A stretch of 64,000 bases of DNA from Rhodoferax ferrireducens (GTDB taxonomy: Bacteria > Pseudomonadota > Gammaproteobacteria > Burkholderiales > Burkholderiaceae_C), in the NCBI RefSeq assembly GCF_003347515.1, contig NZ_QEII01000304.1, forward strand, positions 1 through 64,000, given 5' to 3'. This document shows, piece by piece, positions 1 through 8,770 of this stretch. Position numbers and translations under genes: made by a program. Numbering within the stretch: the first letter of the stretch is position 1; the number at the start of each line of letters is the position of its first letter. The notes below the pieces were generated by a model. The model saw nothing but the letters and a program-made list of their open reading frames with translations, did no database searches and was not told the origin of the DNA.

Positions 1-81
1 ATAGAGGGGTTGGGGGAGTGAGTGGGGGAGGTGAGGAAATCAAGAGAAAACAAACCCAAAAAACTCAACCCAGTCAACCCC

Positions 82-1023
82 TCAAAAAACCATAGACCCC
101 CGCCAAACAGAAACCCAAACCCCCAGCGCCTTCGCCACACTGCCAGCACACACCGGCAACCCCAAAAAACCAGCCGCGTTATTCAAAGCAGCCAGAGGAT
201 CAGACGTACCCATTGCCTCCGCCCCGTTCTGCTTGGACAGCTTTTCACCATCTACCCCCCGCACCAGCGGCGTATGCAGATAGCGCGGCGTGGGTAAACC
301 CAAACATTGCTGCAACAGAATCTGCCGCGCCGTGTTGTCCGCCAGATCCTCCCCACGCACCACATCGGTCACGCCTTGGGCCGCATCATCCACCACCACC
401 GCGAGCTGATAGGCAAAACAGCCGTCGGCGCGCTTGAGGACGAAGTCGCCGACCTCGGCCGCCACGTCCTGCTGCTGGGCACCCAGGCGACGGTCGGTCC
501 AGTGGATGATGATATTTGCTATTGATTGAGTAGCTACTTGCGCAGGAAGGACGAGGGCTAGAGGCTGATTTGATGCATAAACATCCGTGCGCAGCCGCCA
601 GGCCCGGCTTGCCTTGCCGTGCAAACCGGTGCGGCAGGTGCCCGGATAAATCAGCTCGCCGTGGCGTGCGCGCCCTTGGCCCAGGCTGCTCAGGGCGGTT
701 TCAATGTCCTTTCGCGAACAGGCACAGGGGTAGGCAAGCCCGCGTGCTACCAGTTGGTCCAGCGTCTGCTGGTAGAGGCCACTGCGTTGGGACTGCCATA
801 CCGGCGGTGCGTCGGGGTGCAGTCCGCAGGCACTGAGTTGTTGCAAGATGACCTGATCCATGCCCGGCACGCAGCGCGAGGTGTCCACGTCCTCGATTCG
901 AACCAGCCATTGACCGCCGTGGGCGCGGGCGTCCAGCCAGCTGGCCAGGGCCGCGACCATCGAGCCTGCGTGCAAGGGCCCGGTTGGGGAAGGGGCGAAT
1001 CTACCTGTGTACGTGCCCCCCAC
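82..1023 (-). CDS. gluQ: glutamyl-Q tRNA(Asp) synthetase
   Basis: Protein of 313 aa related to the catalytic half of glutamyl-tRNA synthetase; the family activates glutamate and attaches it to queuosine at position 34 of tRNA-Asp. The class I signatures are visible: HAGS at residues 18-21 (HIGH-like) and KLSK at 261-264 (KMSKS-like). Zinc-ligand candidates are C100, C102 and C130, and no C-terminal anticodon-binding domain is present, as expected for GluQ. Residues about 149-171 are encoded by a dispersed palindromic repeat and look like an in-frame insertion. The last 15 residues are unusual in composition. It is followed upstream by an FAD oxidoreductase on the same strand with a 12-bp gap. 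Confidence 0.93.
   Translation of the reverse strand: MGGTYTGRFAPSPTGPLHAGSMVAALASWLDARAHGGQWLVRIEDVDTSRCVPGMDQVILQQLSACGLHPDAPPVWQSQRSGLYQQTLDQLVARGLAYPCACSRKDIETALSSLGQGRARHGELIYPGTCRTGLHGKASRAWRLRTDVYASNQPLALVLPAQVATQSIANIIIHWTDRRLGAQQQDVAAEVGDFVLKRADGCFAYQLAVVVDDAAQGVTDVVRGEDLADNTARQILLQQCLGLPTPRYLHTPLVRGVDGEKLSKQNGAEAMGTSDPLAALNNAAGFLGLPVCAGSVAKALGVWVSVWRGSMVF
518..575 (+). repeat. dispersed palindromic element, copy in gluQ
   Basis: This copy begins with GCTAT, continues with TAGCTACTTGCGC and ends with GGGCTAGAGGC followed by a T-rich tail. It is antisense to gluQ and is read through in frame as about 23 residues between the zinc region and the conserved GD(F)VLKR segment. It matches the intergenic copies at 22789, 55213 and 59396. 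Confidence 0.8.
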
Positions 1024-1035
1024 CTTGCCACTCCT

Positions 1036-2097
1036 TTAGACGACAGCCAGCGCCAGCTCCAGACCCGAGACAAACGCGTTTTCGACCCGTTGGCCCAGGC
1101 ACCAGTCGCCGCAGACGCCGATGCCGGCTTTGGCATCCCACAAATGGGATTTGCCCAGCGGTTTGACCGTCTGGGCATACAGCCAGCGCTGGGTGTCCAC
1201 GTGGGCGGGCTCGGCCCGGATGCCGGTGACTTCAGAAAAGGCTTTCAGCAGCTTGGCCTGTACGCGCGTGGCATCGTCTTCCAGATGCTCTTGCGACCAG
1301 GCGGCACTGGCCTGCACGGTCCAGCGTTCCACGATGCTGCGCCCCGGCTTGCTTGATTCGCGCGCCAGCCAGGCAATGCGGTGGTGCGTGCTGCGGGCGG
1401 CATTCCACTGCGGCCCCAGCGTGGTCAGGCCCGGCTGCACGGCTTGGGGAAACGCCAGCATCAAGGTCCAGCAGGGGGAAACTTTTACCTTGTCGATTTG
1501 CTTCACCATCCGGTCGAATTTCTGTGCTGTTTGCAGCAGCACGCGCGTCTGCTCCGCCGGCATGGCCAGCAGCACGGAATCGAAACCTGAAAACACATGC
1601 TGCGCGTCGGCCGGCCCCTCGGTGCGCAGCTGCCAGCGCTGGGGTTGCAGGGCATCGCGCTCCAGGTGCGTAACCCGGGTTTCCAGCTCGACGTTGTGCT
1701 GCTCCATCAGCGGCAGAGCCCAGCGACTGGTCAGCGCGTTCATGCCCGGGGCGGGCACCCAGTGAGCTTCCTGCGGGGGCAGGGTGGCACTGGCCACGCG
1801 GCCACGTTCGTCCAGCACCTGCACGGTGTTGGCACTCCAGCGTTTGCACAGGTCTGGCACAGTGTCCAGCGCCTGCCTAAAGCGCGGGTCGCGCACGGTG
1901 AAATACTGTGTTCCGTGGTCAAACGTACCAAAAGCGCTGTTGCGTGTCGCCATGCGCCCGCCAATGCCACCGCTTTTCTCGAACACCGTAACCCTGTGGC
2001 CCGCCTGCACCAAGGTGCGGGCGCAGGCAACCCCCGCCATGCCCGCCCCGACGACGGCGAAATGTTTTTGTTCGGGTTTGGATTTGGATTTGGTCAT
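1036..2097 (-). CDS. renalase-like FAD-dependent amine oxidoreductase
   Basis: Protein of 353 aa with an N-terminal FAD-binding Rossmann motif (GAGMAG at residues 17-22) followed by an acidic residue after a beta strand (TVFEKS) and the GGR-type motif GGIGGRMATR typical of flavin amine oxidases. Overall length and layout resemble the bacterial NAD(P)/FAD oxidoreductases annotated as renalase-like. The substrate cannot be read from the sequence. No signal peptide is seen, so it is probably cytoplasmic. It sits between gluQ and a LysR regulator on the same strand and may be co-transcribed with gluQ. Confidence 0.8.
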   Translation of the reverse strand: MTKSKSKPEQKHFAVVGAGMAGVACARTLVQAGHRVTVFEKSGGIGGRMATRNSAFGTFDHGTQYFTVRDPRFRQALDTVPDLCKRWSANTVQVLDERGRVASATLPPQEAHWVPAPGMNALTSRWALPLMEQHNVELETRVTHLERDALQPQRWQLRTEGPADAQHVFSGFDSVLLAMPAEQTRVLLQTAQKFDRMVKQIDKVKVSPCWTLMLAFPQAVQPGLTTLGPQWNAARSTHHRIAWLARESSKPGRSIVERWTVQASAAWSQEHLEDDATRVQAKLLKAFSEVTGIRAEPAHVDTQRWLYAQTVKPLGKSHLWDAKAGIGVCGDWCLGQRVENAFVSGLELALAVV

Positions 2098-2133
2098 GAA
2101 CGGTGTCTCCAGGGTTGTTGTATGGCTTGCACT

Positions 2134-3072
2134 TTACACGCCTCGGTGCCGCTCCAGCAAAGCGGCGCGTGTCGCGGCACTTTCCAGCTGTTGCAACCAC
2201 CAGGTCAGCGCGCGGCCATGGCCCAGCTTGGCGACACTGCGCCAGGCATAGTTGAGTCGCACAACGCGTTGGGGGCGCACCAATTTTTTGACCACCAGGC
2301 GACCGGTTTCAATGTAGGCGCGGGCCATGCATTCGGGCACAAAGCCGCTGCCCAGGCCGCGTAACTGGGCATCGAGTTTGTCCTTCATGGTGGCCACGGT
2401 GAATACGTCCTGCCCGCCCAGCAAGCCAAAGGTCATGCCGCGGCCGCGGGCGATGGTATCGGCGACTGCCACGGCCCGGTGTTGCCGGACCACGTCGTCT
2501 TTCAGCGGCTCGGGCGCGCTGGCCAGCGGATGATGCGGCGCCACGGCGTAAACAAAGCTCACATCGCCCAGGGGTTTGCCATGAATGCCGGCGTAGGTGG
2601 TTGATTCGGCTACGCCCAGCGCCAGATCCGCCTGGCCGGAGGTCAGGGCTTCCAGCGTGCCGGACAGCGTTTCGTCGCGCAGCTTGATGCGGGTGGGCGG
2701 GTTGAGGGCATAAAAGCTCTCGCACAGCTCCATCACGGTGGCCTTGGAGATGATGCTGTCCACGGCGATGGTCAGTTGCGGCTCCCAGCCGGTGGCCACG
2801 CGCCTGACCCGGTTGGCGACGGCGTCGATTTCTTCCAGCAGACGCGCCCCCTCTCGCAGCAATTCGGCACCGGCTTCGGTCAGGCGGGCCTGGCGTGAAC
2901 TGCGGTCGTACAGCAACACGTCCAGTGCGTCCTCGATCTGGCGCACGCGGTAGGTCAGGGCACTGGGTACCACGCCCAGGGAGCGGGCGGCCGCCGCAAA
3001 GCTGCCTGTACGCGCAATGGTCTGCAGCATGGCCAGGGCGTCTGGCGTCAAAACATCGCGGGCAGTTTGCAC
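2134..3072 (-). CDS. LysR-family transcriptional regulator
   Basis: Protein of 312 aa with an N-terminal winged helix-turn-helix (residues about 10-68, with the GSFAAAARSLGVVPSALT helix pair) and a C-terminal periplasmic-binding-like effector domain. It is divergent from the pirin-DoxX-flavodoxin operon that starts 119 bp away, the usual arrangement of a LysR regulator with its target. That target assignment is inference. The effector is unknown; the operon suggests a redox or electrophile signal. Confidence 0.88.
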   Translation of the reverse strand: MQTARDVLTPDALAMLQTIARTGSFAAAARSLGVVPSALTYRVRQIEDALDVLLYDRSSRQARLTEAGAELLREGARLLEEIDAVANRVRRVATGWEPQLTIAVDSIISKATVMELCESFYALNPPTRIKLRDETLSGTLEALTSGQADLALGVAESTTYAGIHGKPLGDVSFVYAVAPHHPLASAPEPLKDDVVRQHRAVAVADTIARGRGMTFGLLGGQDVFTVATMKDKLDAQLRGLGSGFVPECMARAYIETGRLVVKKLVRPQRVVRLNYAWRSVAKLGHGRALTWWLQQLESAATRAALLERHRGV

Positions 3073-3191
3073 TTGTCACTCCTTTTGATTCGAATTATTT
3101 GAATGATGCCATCAAACAGGGTGGATTGCCAGCGCCCCGGACAGGCCTAAAGTTCAGGGCAGGAGTTCAAACAAACCTTGGAGTATTTGTC

Positions 3192-3893
3192 ATGTTGACT
3201 GTCAGGAAATCAAAAGAGCGCGGTTATGCCGACCACGGTTGGCTCAAGTCATTTCACAGTTTTTCATTTGCCGGGTATTACGACCCGCAGCACATGGGCT
3301 GGGGCAATCTGCGCGTCATCAACGAGGACTGGATTGCCGCCGGCAAGGGCTTTGGCACCCACGGCCATCGCGACATGGAGATCGTCACCTATGTGCTCAG
3401 CGGGTCTTTGGCGCACAAGGACAGCATGGGCAATGTCAAGGCCATTCCACCGGGTGATGTGCAGCGCATGAGTGCGGGCACCGGCGTGCAACACAGCGAG
3501 TTCAACCACGCACCCAATGAAACTACGCATTTGCTGCAAATCTGGATTGAGCCCAATGTGAAGGGCATTGAGCCGAGTTACGAGCAAAAGACGTTTGCCG
3601 CCGCGGACAAGCAGGGAAAGCTGCGTTTGGTGGCCTCCCCCGATGGTGCTGACGGCTCGGTCACGATTCATGCCGATGCGCGTCTGTATGCCGGTCTGTT
3701 GGACGGCGCACAGACCGCCGAACTGACGCTGGCATCCAATCGCAAGTGTTACGTGCACTTGGTGCGCGGCGCGCTTAGCGTCAATGGCGTTGCGCTGACC
3801 ACGGGCGACGCCGCCTTGATCGAGGACGAGCACCAGCTCAAACTGGAGAATGGCCAGGCGGCCGAAGTGCTGGTGTTTGACCTCATCGCTTGA
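3192..3893 (+). CDS. pirin family protein
   Basis: Protein of 233 aa from the ATG at 3192; a longer open frame upstream has no conserved sequence. It is a bicupin of the pirin/YhhW family. The metal-binding set is present: H57, H59, H101 and E103 (motifs GTHGHRDME and GVQHSEF). Some members oxidise quercetin, others act as iron-dependent redox sensors; the role here is not determined. It is first gene of a three-gene operon (DoxX protein 55 bp downstream, then a flavodoxin-fold protein), a set often regulated by an adjacent LysR protein. Confidence 0.9.
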   Translation: MLTVRKSKERGYADHGWLKSFHSFSFAGYYDPQHMGWGNLRVINEDWIAAGKGFGTHGHRDMEIVTYVLSGSLAHKDSMGNVKAIPPGDVQRMSAGTGVQHSEFNHAPNETTHLLQIWIEPNVKGIEPSYEQKTFAAADKQGKLRLVASPDGADGSVTIHADARLYAGLLDGAQTAELTLASNRKCYVHLVRGALSVNGVALTTGDAALIEDEHQLKLENGQAAEVLVFDLIA

Positions 3894-3948
3894 TCGTTTT
3901 TATATTTTTCTTTCCCGTCGAACTTTTTCAATCACAAAGGACTTCACC

Positions 3949-4359
3949 ATGTTCGCATCTCTTCAAAACCCCCTGACCCTGGTCGGCCGTCTGTTGCTGG
4001 CGCTGCTGTTTTTGCCCGCGGGCATCGGCAAAATAACCGGTTTCGCGGGTGCCGCCGGCTATATTGGCTCCAAAGGTCTGCCCATGCCGGAGCTGGGCGC
4101 CGCGCTCGCCATCGTGGTGGAGGTGGGCGGAGCCCTGGCGTTGATCGCTGGTTTCGGCACCCGGTTCGCGGCCCTGGCATTGGCGGCGTTCACGCTGGTG
4201 GCCACCTTTGTGTTCCACAACTTCTGGGGCGTGCCGGCGGACCAGGCCATGATGCAACAACTGATGTTCTACAAGAACATTGCCGTGGTTGGCGGCCTGC
4301 TGGTGCTGGTTGCACACGGCGCCGGTGCCTGGAGCGTGGACGCCAGACGTCATGCTTGA
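3949..4359 (+). CDS. DoxX family membrane protein
   Basis: Protein of 136 aa, start ATG at 3949 preceded by an AAGGA Shine-Dalgarno at 3937-3941. Four hydrophobic segments are visible, with the N-terminal pattern GRLLLALLFLPAGIGKI typical of DoxX/DoxD-like proteins. These integral membrane proteins often accompany pirins and quinone reductases; their biochemical role is poorly defined. A hairpin at 4369-4395 separates it from the next gene. Confidence 0.88.
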   Translation: MFASLQNPLTLVGRLLLALLFLPAGIGKITGFAGAAGYIGSKGLPMPELGAALAIVVEVGGALALIAGFGTRFAALALAAFTLVATFVFHNFWGVPADQAMMQQLMFYKNIAVVGGLLVLVAHGAGAWSVDARRHA

Positions 4360-4368
4360 GTGAGTTGG

Positions 4369-4395
4369 GGCGGACGACGCATGTCGTCGTCCCGC
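4369..4395. other. intergenic hairpin in the pirin operon
   Basis: A perfect inverted repeat GGACGAC / GTCGTCC (4372-4378 and 4386-4392) with a 7-nt loop lies between the DoxX stop codon and the flavodoxin gene. No T run follows, so it is not a classical terminator; it could tune transcript stability or partial termination. Confidence 0.45.
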
Positions 4396-4467
4396 AGATT
4401 CTTGTTTCATTCACGGGGGGGCTGTGTTCAGGCCTTCTTTTTCCCCGCCTCATCAAGGAGATTTGAC

Positions 4468-5022
4468 ATGGCAAAAGTAGCAGTAGTTTTCCACTCGGGT
4501 TATGGCCACACCCTGCGCATGGCGCAAGCCGTGGCGCAAGGCGCCAACGCGGAACTGGTCACCATCGACGCCGAAGGCAATTTGTCCGAAGCGCACTGGA
4601 ACACACTCAAGGCCGCCGACGCCATCATCATGGGTTCGCCCACCTACATGGGCAATGTGAGTTGGCAGTTCAAGAAATTTGCCGACGCCTCCAGCAAGCA
4701 GTGGTTCGGCGATGTCTGGAAAGACAAGGTGTTTGCCGGCTTCACCAACAGCGCCACCATGAATGGTGACAAGCACTCCACATTGCACTACCTGTTCACC
4801 CTGGCCATGCAGCACGGTGGCATCTGGGTCGGGACCGGCATGAAGGCCAGCAACGCCAAGGCGGCTCAGCGCAATGACCTCAACTACGTGGGCTCTTATG
4901 CCGGTGCCATGGCCACGTCTCCCTCGGACTCAAGCCCGGCAGAAATGCCGCAGGGCGACCTCGACACCGCCAAACTGTTTGGCAAGCGCGTGGCAGAGGT
5001 GACTGCCAGGTTCCAGGCTTGA
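4468..5022 (+). CDS. flavodoxin-fold NAD(P)H:quinone oxidoreductase, WrbA-like
   Basis: Protein of 184 aa; start ATG at 4468 has AAGGAG 8-9 nt upstream. The N-terminal FMN phosphate-binding loop (HSGYGHT, residues 9-15) and the second FMN segment GSPTYMGNVSWQFKKF fit the WrbA / NADPH-dependent FMN reductase family, which reduces quinones by two electrons in the cytoplasm. It is the last gene of the pirin-DoxX operon. Family assignment is good; WrbA orthology proper is less sure. Confidence 0.87.
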   Translation: MAKVAVVFHSGYGHTLRMAQAVAQGANAELVTIDAEGNLSEAHWNTLKAADAIIMGSPTYMGNVSWQFKKFADASSKQWFGDVWKDKVFAGFTNSATMNGDKHSTLHYLFTLAMQHGGIWVGTGMKASNAKAAQRNDLNYVGSYAGAMATSPSDSSPAEMPQGDLDTAKLFGKRVAEVTARFQA

Positions 5023-5041
5023 AATGAGCCGGCGCGGACGC

Positions 5042-5779
5042 TCAGTCTTGGGTGACTGACAGGTCCGCGCCCAGCGTTCGCCGCTCGTCAAACACAAAGC
5101 AGCTGCCGTGGTAATGGGCACCGTCGGTCTCCTCGAAATACTTCAGAATGCCGCCTTCCAGTTGGTAGACATGCTCCAGCCCGGCCTCGCGCATCAGAAT
5201 AGCCGCCTTCTCACAGCGGATACCGCCGGTGCAAAAGCTCACCACGGTTTTGTCTTGTAACTCTGCCTTGTGCTCAAGCAAGGCTTGCGGAAACTCGGTG
5301 AATTTGTCGATACGCCAGTCAATCGCACCTTCAAAGGTGCCGTGATCCACTTCAAAGGCGTTGCGTGTGTCCAGTGTGACGACAGGCCTGCCCTTGTCGT
5401 CCGTCCCCTGGTCCAGCCACCGTTTGACGGTCTGCGCATCCACAGCCGGTGCGCGGCCCGCAGCAGGAACAATGGCGGGGTGGTTCATGCGGATGATCTC
5501 GGTCTTCACCTTGACCAGCATTTTCTTGAACGGCTGATGGGCTGACCAGCTCTCTTTCGGCACGAGGTCGGCAAATCGTGCATCGGCCTGCAACTGGGCC
5601 ACAAACGCGCGAACCGCCTCGGCAGGGCCTGCCAGAAACAGATTGATGCCCTCGGAGGCCAGCAGGATGGTGCCTTTGAGCTGCAGTCCCAATGCACGAT
5701 CGAGCAAGGTGGTGCGAATCTCTGCAGCGTCAGGCAGGGCAACGAATTTATATGCGGAAATATTGAGGGTGTTCTTCAC
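5042..5779 (-). CDS. trhO: tRNA uridine(34) hydroxylase, rhodanese-like
   Basis: Protein of 245 aa, formerly called YceA-type rhodanese. TrhO hydroxylates U34 of tRNA with oxygen to give 5-hydroxyuridine. Layout: an N-terminal acylphosphatase-like domain (residues 1-95) and a rhodanese domain with the active-site loop CTGGIRCE, giving C183 and C189. It starts 69 bp from the divergent TonB receptor gene, so both promoters must lie in that short gap. Confidence 0.9.
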   Translation of the reverse strand: MKNTLNISAYKFVALPDAAEIRTTLLDRALGLQLKGTILLASEGINLFLAGPAEAVRAFVAQLQADARFADLVPKESWSAHQPFKKMLVKVKTEIIRMNHPAIVPAAGRAPAVDAQTVKRWLDQGTDDKGRPVVTLDTRNAFEVDHGTFEGAIDWRIDKFTEFPQALLEHKAELQDKTVVSFCTGGIRCEKAAILMREAGLEHVYQLEGGILKYFEETDGAHYHGSCFVFDERRTLGADLSVTQD

Positions 5780-5847
5780 GCCCTGATTTTAGGAGGCCAG
5801 GCCAGAGTGTGAGGAGGTGCGGCTTGTTGACAAGGCAGAATCGGAGC

Positions 5848-7824
5848 ATGTGCGCACAAAAAGTTACAAAACCACTGCTTAAACATTGTGTCGGGCTGAT
5901 TGCCGTGCTGGGTTGGGGCAGCCAGGCCGCAGCGCAACTGCCCGATGCGGTTTCCGAGAAGGACTTCTTGACGGAAATGCCGATTGTCCTGTCGGTCTCA
6001 CGGCTGCCGCAGCGACTCGACGAGACACCGGGCGCTGTCACCATTCTGGACCGCGACATGATTCGCCTGTCCGGTGCGCGCGACGTGGCTGACCTGTTGC
6101 GCCTGGTGCCGGGCTTCCAGACCAGCACCTCGTTTGAGACAACCGCACCCTTGGCCAGCTACCACGGTGGTTTTGACAGCTACTCCAATCGCATACAGGT
6201 GCTGATTGATGGCCGATCGGTTTACTCCCCTTACTTTATCGGCAGCATCGGGCCCGGTTTGCAGACCGTGGCTTTGGCGGATATTGAGCGCGTTGAGGTG
6301 CTGCGTGGCTCCAACTCGGCCGCCTATGGCGCCCGTGCCATGCTGGGGGTCATCAACATCGTGACCCGCCACACGGTGGATACCCTGGGCGTGCAGGCCG
6401 GCCTGGCCGGTGGCGAAAACGGCGTTCGCGATTCGCAGGCGCGCATCGGCTGGGGCATGGAGGATGCCAGCTACCGACTGACCGTGGACCGTCGGGCGGA
6501 TGATGGATTGACGGGGGCCAATGGTCACAACCAGGTCAGCCGCGTCAACTTCCGCGCTGATTTGCGTGCCAATGCCAGGGATGAAATACAGCTGCGTGCC
6601 GGGGGGCTTGAAATTGAGGCCGGCAAAGGGAAATCCGGCAACGCTGACAATCCCCTGCGCGAGAGCTTTTTCGGTTCCGCTTATGCGCAGCTTGACTGGC
6701 GCCGCAGTCTCGGCGAGGACGAAGATGTGGCGCTCAGTCTTTCGCACACTGAAGAAACGTACCGCGATGCCTTCCCGTTTTCCCTGATTCCACTGGGTGT
6801 TGATGGCAGCATTGACATCGATAGCAGCGGTCGTTCGCGCAACGATTCCGCGTCCTTGCAGCATACCTTCCGCCAGGGTTCGACGCTGCGGGTGGTATGG
6901 GGTGGGGAGTTCCGGCGCGAACAGGTCACGTCCAGGCCGCTTTACAACACCGATGCGGCCTTTGTCACTGACTTCACCCGACTTTTCGGCAATGCTGAAT
7001 GGCGCTTTGCCCCGGACCTGATTCTCAATGCCGGGGCGATGGCGGAAAAAAGCAGTGTGAATGGCGACAGTTTTGCGCCACGGCTGATGCTGAACTGGCA
7101 CGTTGCGGAAGGCCAAACCCTGCGTGCGGGTGTCTCCAATGCTTATCGCCCGCCTAGCACGTTTGAAAAGTCCAGCAACGTTCGTTTTTCGTGGAATGGT
7201 CGACTGCTTGCGGTGCGTGTACTGGCCAGCGGCAATGTCCAGCCGGAGAGTGTGCTGGTGCGTGAACTGGGCTATATAGGGGATTTTCCAAGGCTGGGGC
7301 TCAATCTGGATGTACGTGCTTTTCATGAGCAGATCAGCGGTTTCATTCGGCAAAAAAATGACAATCCCGCGTTCCCGAAAGACTATGGCAACAGCGAAGA
7401 TATTCCCATTCGGGGTCTTGAGTACCAGTTGAAATGGCGGCCCTGGCAGGGTGCCCAGCTGATATTCAATCAGGCTTATGTGGATATTCAATCTTACATT
7501 CCAGGTCTTGCGGTCGACTCCGCCAGTGCTCTGGCAGCGCCCAAGCTGGCCAGTTCAATCACGTACTTCCAAAAACTGCCTGGTGGTCTGGACCTGAGCC
7601 TGTCACATCAGGACAGCGGGACCGTGACGCTGCAGGGTGCCGGCAAGGATGGGCAGATGGCGATGACCCGGACTGACCTGCGCCTGGGCCTGCCCTTGCG
7701 CTTTGGCGCGAACCGGGGCGAGTTGGCCCTCGTGGTACAGAACCTGGGTGCGCCCTACGCGGATTTTTCTCCCAACTTCCAGTTTCAGCGCCGCGCCTTC
7801 GTGACTCTGCGGGTAGAAAACTGA
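5848..7824 (+). CDS. TonB-dependent outer-membrane receptor
   Basis: About 658 aa from the ATG at 5848; a GTG at 5809 would add 13 residues but the hydrophobic signal sequence (LLKHCVGLIAVLGWGSQAAAQ) fits the ATG start. A plug domain follows (VLSVSRLPQRLDETPGAVTIL ... VPGFQTS, then the RVEVLRGSNSAAYG segment) and the rest is a 22-strand type barrel with alternating patterns. The ligand is not identifiable. It is first in an operon with a periplasmic binding protein (10-bp gap) and a hybrid histidine kinase, so it may serve signal uptake as much as nutrient import. Confidence 0.9.
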   Translation: MCAQKVTKPLLKHCVGLIAVLGWGSQAAAQLPDAVSEKDFLTEMPIVLSVSRLPQRLDETPGAVTILDRDMIRLSGARDVADLLRLVPGFQTSTSFETTAPLASYHGGFDSYSNRIQVLIDGRSVYSPYFIGSIGPGLQTVALADIERVEVLRGSNSAAYGARAMLGVINIVTRHTVDTLGVQAGLAGGENGVRDSQARIGWGMEDASYRLTVDRRADDGLTGANGHNQVSRVNFRADLRANARDEIQLRAGGLEIEAGKGKSGNADNPLRESFFGSAYAQLDWRRSLGEDEDVALSLSHTEETYRDAFPFSLIPLGVDGSIDIDSSGRSRNDSASLQHTFRQGSTLRVVWGGEFRREQVTSRPLYNTDAAFVTDFTRLFGNAEWRFAPDLILNAGAMAEKSSVNGDSFAPRLMLNWHVAEGQTLRAGVSNAYRPPSTFEKSSNVRFSWNGRLLAVRVLASGNVQPESVLVRELGYIGDFPRLGLNLDVRAFHEQISGFIRQKNDNPAFPKDYGNSEDIPIRGLEYQLKWRPWQGAQLIFNQAYVDIQSYIPGLAVDSASALAAPKLASSITYFQKLPGGLDLSLSHQDSGTVTLQGAGKDGQMAMTRTDLRLGLPLRFGANRGELALVVQNLGAPYADFSPNFQFQRRAFVTLRVEN

Positions 7825-7834
7825 TCCGTCTTCC

Positions 7835-8770
7835 ATGTTGGTGCGCTTGCGTTCCCTGATTCTCTGCCTCTGGCTGTGCGTTGGCGCCGCGACCGGTGTT
7901 TACGCGGCAGCGACGGTGGTGATTGTGAGCAGCGAGCGCAGCCCCGCCTATGTGGAAGCCGCGGAGGCCTTGGTCGGCGAACTGGAGCGCGGCGGCTTGC
8001 CGCGCGCAGAGGTGCTTCAGCTCACCGCACTGGAGTGGTCAACCGCGGCTCCTTTGAGTCCCAAGTTGTTCGTAGCGTTGGGTACCGAAGCCGCGAATGT
8101 GCTGGCCCAATCCGCCCCAGGCGCCCCCGTGCTGTGCACCTTGTTACCACGCAGCAGTTTTGAGCGCGCCTTGCAACTCAGCGGGCGCAAGTCCTCGTCG
8201 CAGTTTTCGGCTCTTTATCTCGACCAGCCCTTAAACCGTCAATTGGAATTGATCCGCCTGGCCTTGCCGGCCGCACGTCGGCTTGGCGTGCTGTGGGGGC
8301 CTGAATCTCATATCCATGCATCGGCGCTCAAGGACCTTGCACAGGCTAGCGGACTGGAACTGGAAGAGGCCACCGTCGGGCGTGATGAGCCGCTGTTTTC
8401 GAGCCTCAAAAAAGTATTGGAACGCGCTGACTTGTTGTTGGCGGTGGCGGATCCGCAGTTGTACAACAGCAGCAGTATCCAGAATATTCTGCTGGCTTCC
8501 TTTCGGGCGAAGGTTCCGCTGGTAGCTTTTTCTCCCGCCTATGTACGGGCCGGCGCTTTGTTCGCCCTGTACGTGACGCCGACACAAATTGGCCGGCAAG
8601 CGGCGACGATGGCCCGGGGTGTGCTTCAGGGCAAGGCGCTGCCGGCAAGTCCGGTCTATTCACAGGATTTCAGCGTTGCGGTGAACGAGCACGTTGCCCG
8701 TTCGCTGGGCTTGACATTGGAAGCGGATGCCTTGCGCACCCGCTTGCGAAGCCGGGAGGGCCCACCATGA
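7835..8770 (+). CDS. ABC-type substrate-binding protein (PF04392-like), orphan
   Basis: Protein of 311 aa with a Sec signal peptide (residues 1-25, ending VYAA). The body resembles the ABC_sub_bind family: pattern LFVALGTEAAN, LYLDQPLNRQLELIRLALPAARRLGVLWGP and a C-terminal lobe with PLVAFSPAYVRAGALFAL. No ATPase or permease gene is nearby. Its stop overlaps the start of the hybrid kinase by 4 bp (ATGA), which argues that it presents a ligand to the kinase rather than to a transporter. Ligand unknown. Confidence 0.82.
   Translation: MLVRLRSLILCLWLCVGAATGVYAAATVVIVSSERSPAYVEAAEALVGELERGGLPRAEVLQLTALEWSTAAPLSPKLFVALGTEAANVLAQSAPGAPVLCTLLPRSSFERALQLSGRKSSSQFSALYLDQPLNRQLELIRLALPAARRLGVLWGPESHIHASALKDLAQASGLELEEATVGRDEPLFSSLKKVLERADLLLAVADPQLYNSSSIQNILLASFRAKVPLVAFSPAYVRAGALFALYVTPTQIGRQAATMARGVLQGKALPASPVYSQDFSVAVNEHVARSLGLTLEADALRTRLRSREGPP

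Noticed and set aside
5998..7491. Long minus-strand open frame opposite the TonB receptor (similar ones at 9250-10290 and 12488-13666)
   Set aside because: Composition is that of the reverse complement of real coding sequence; no domain, start signal or context supports it.
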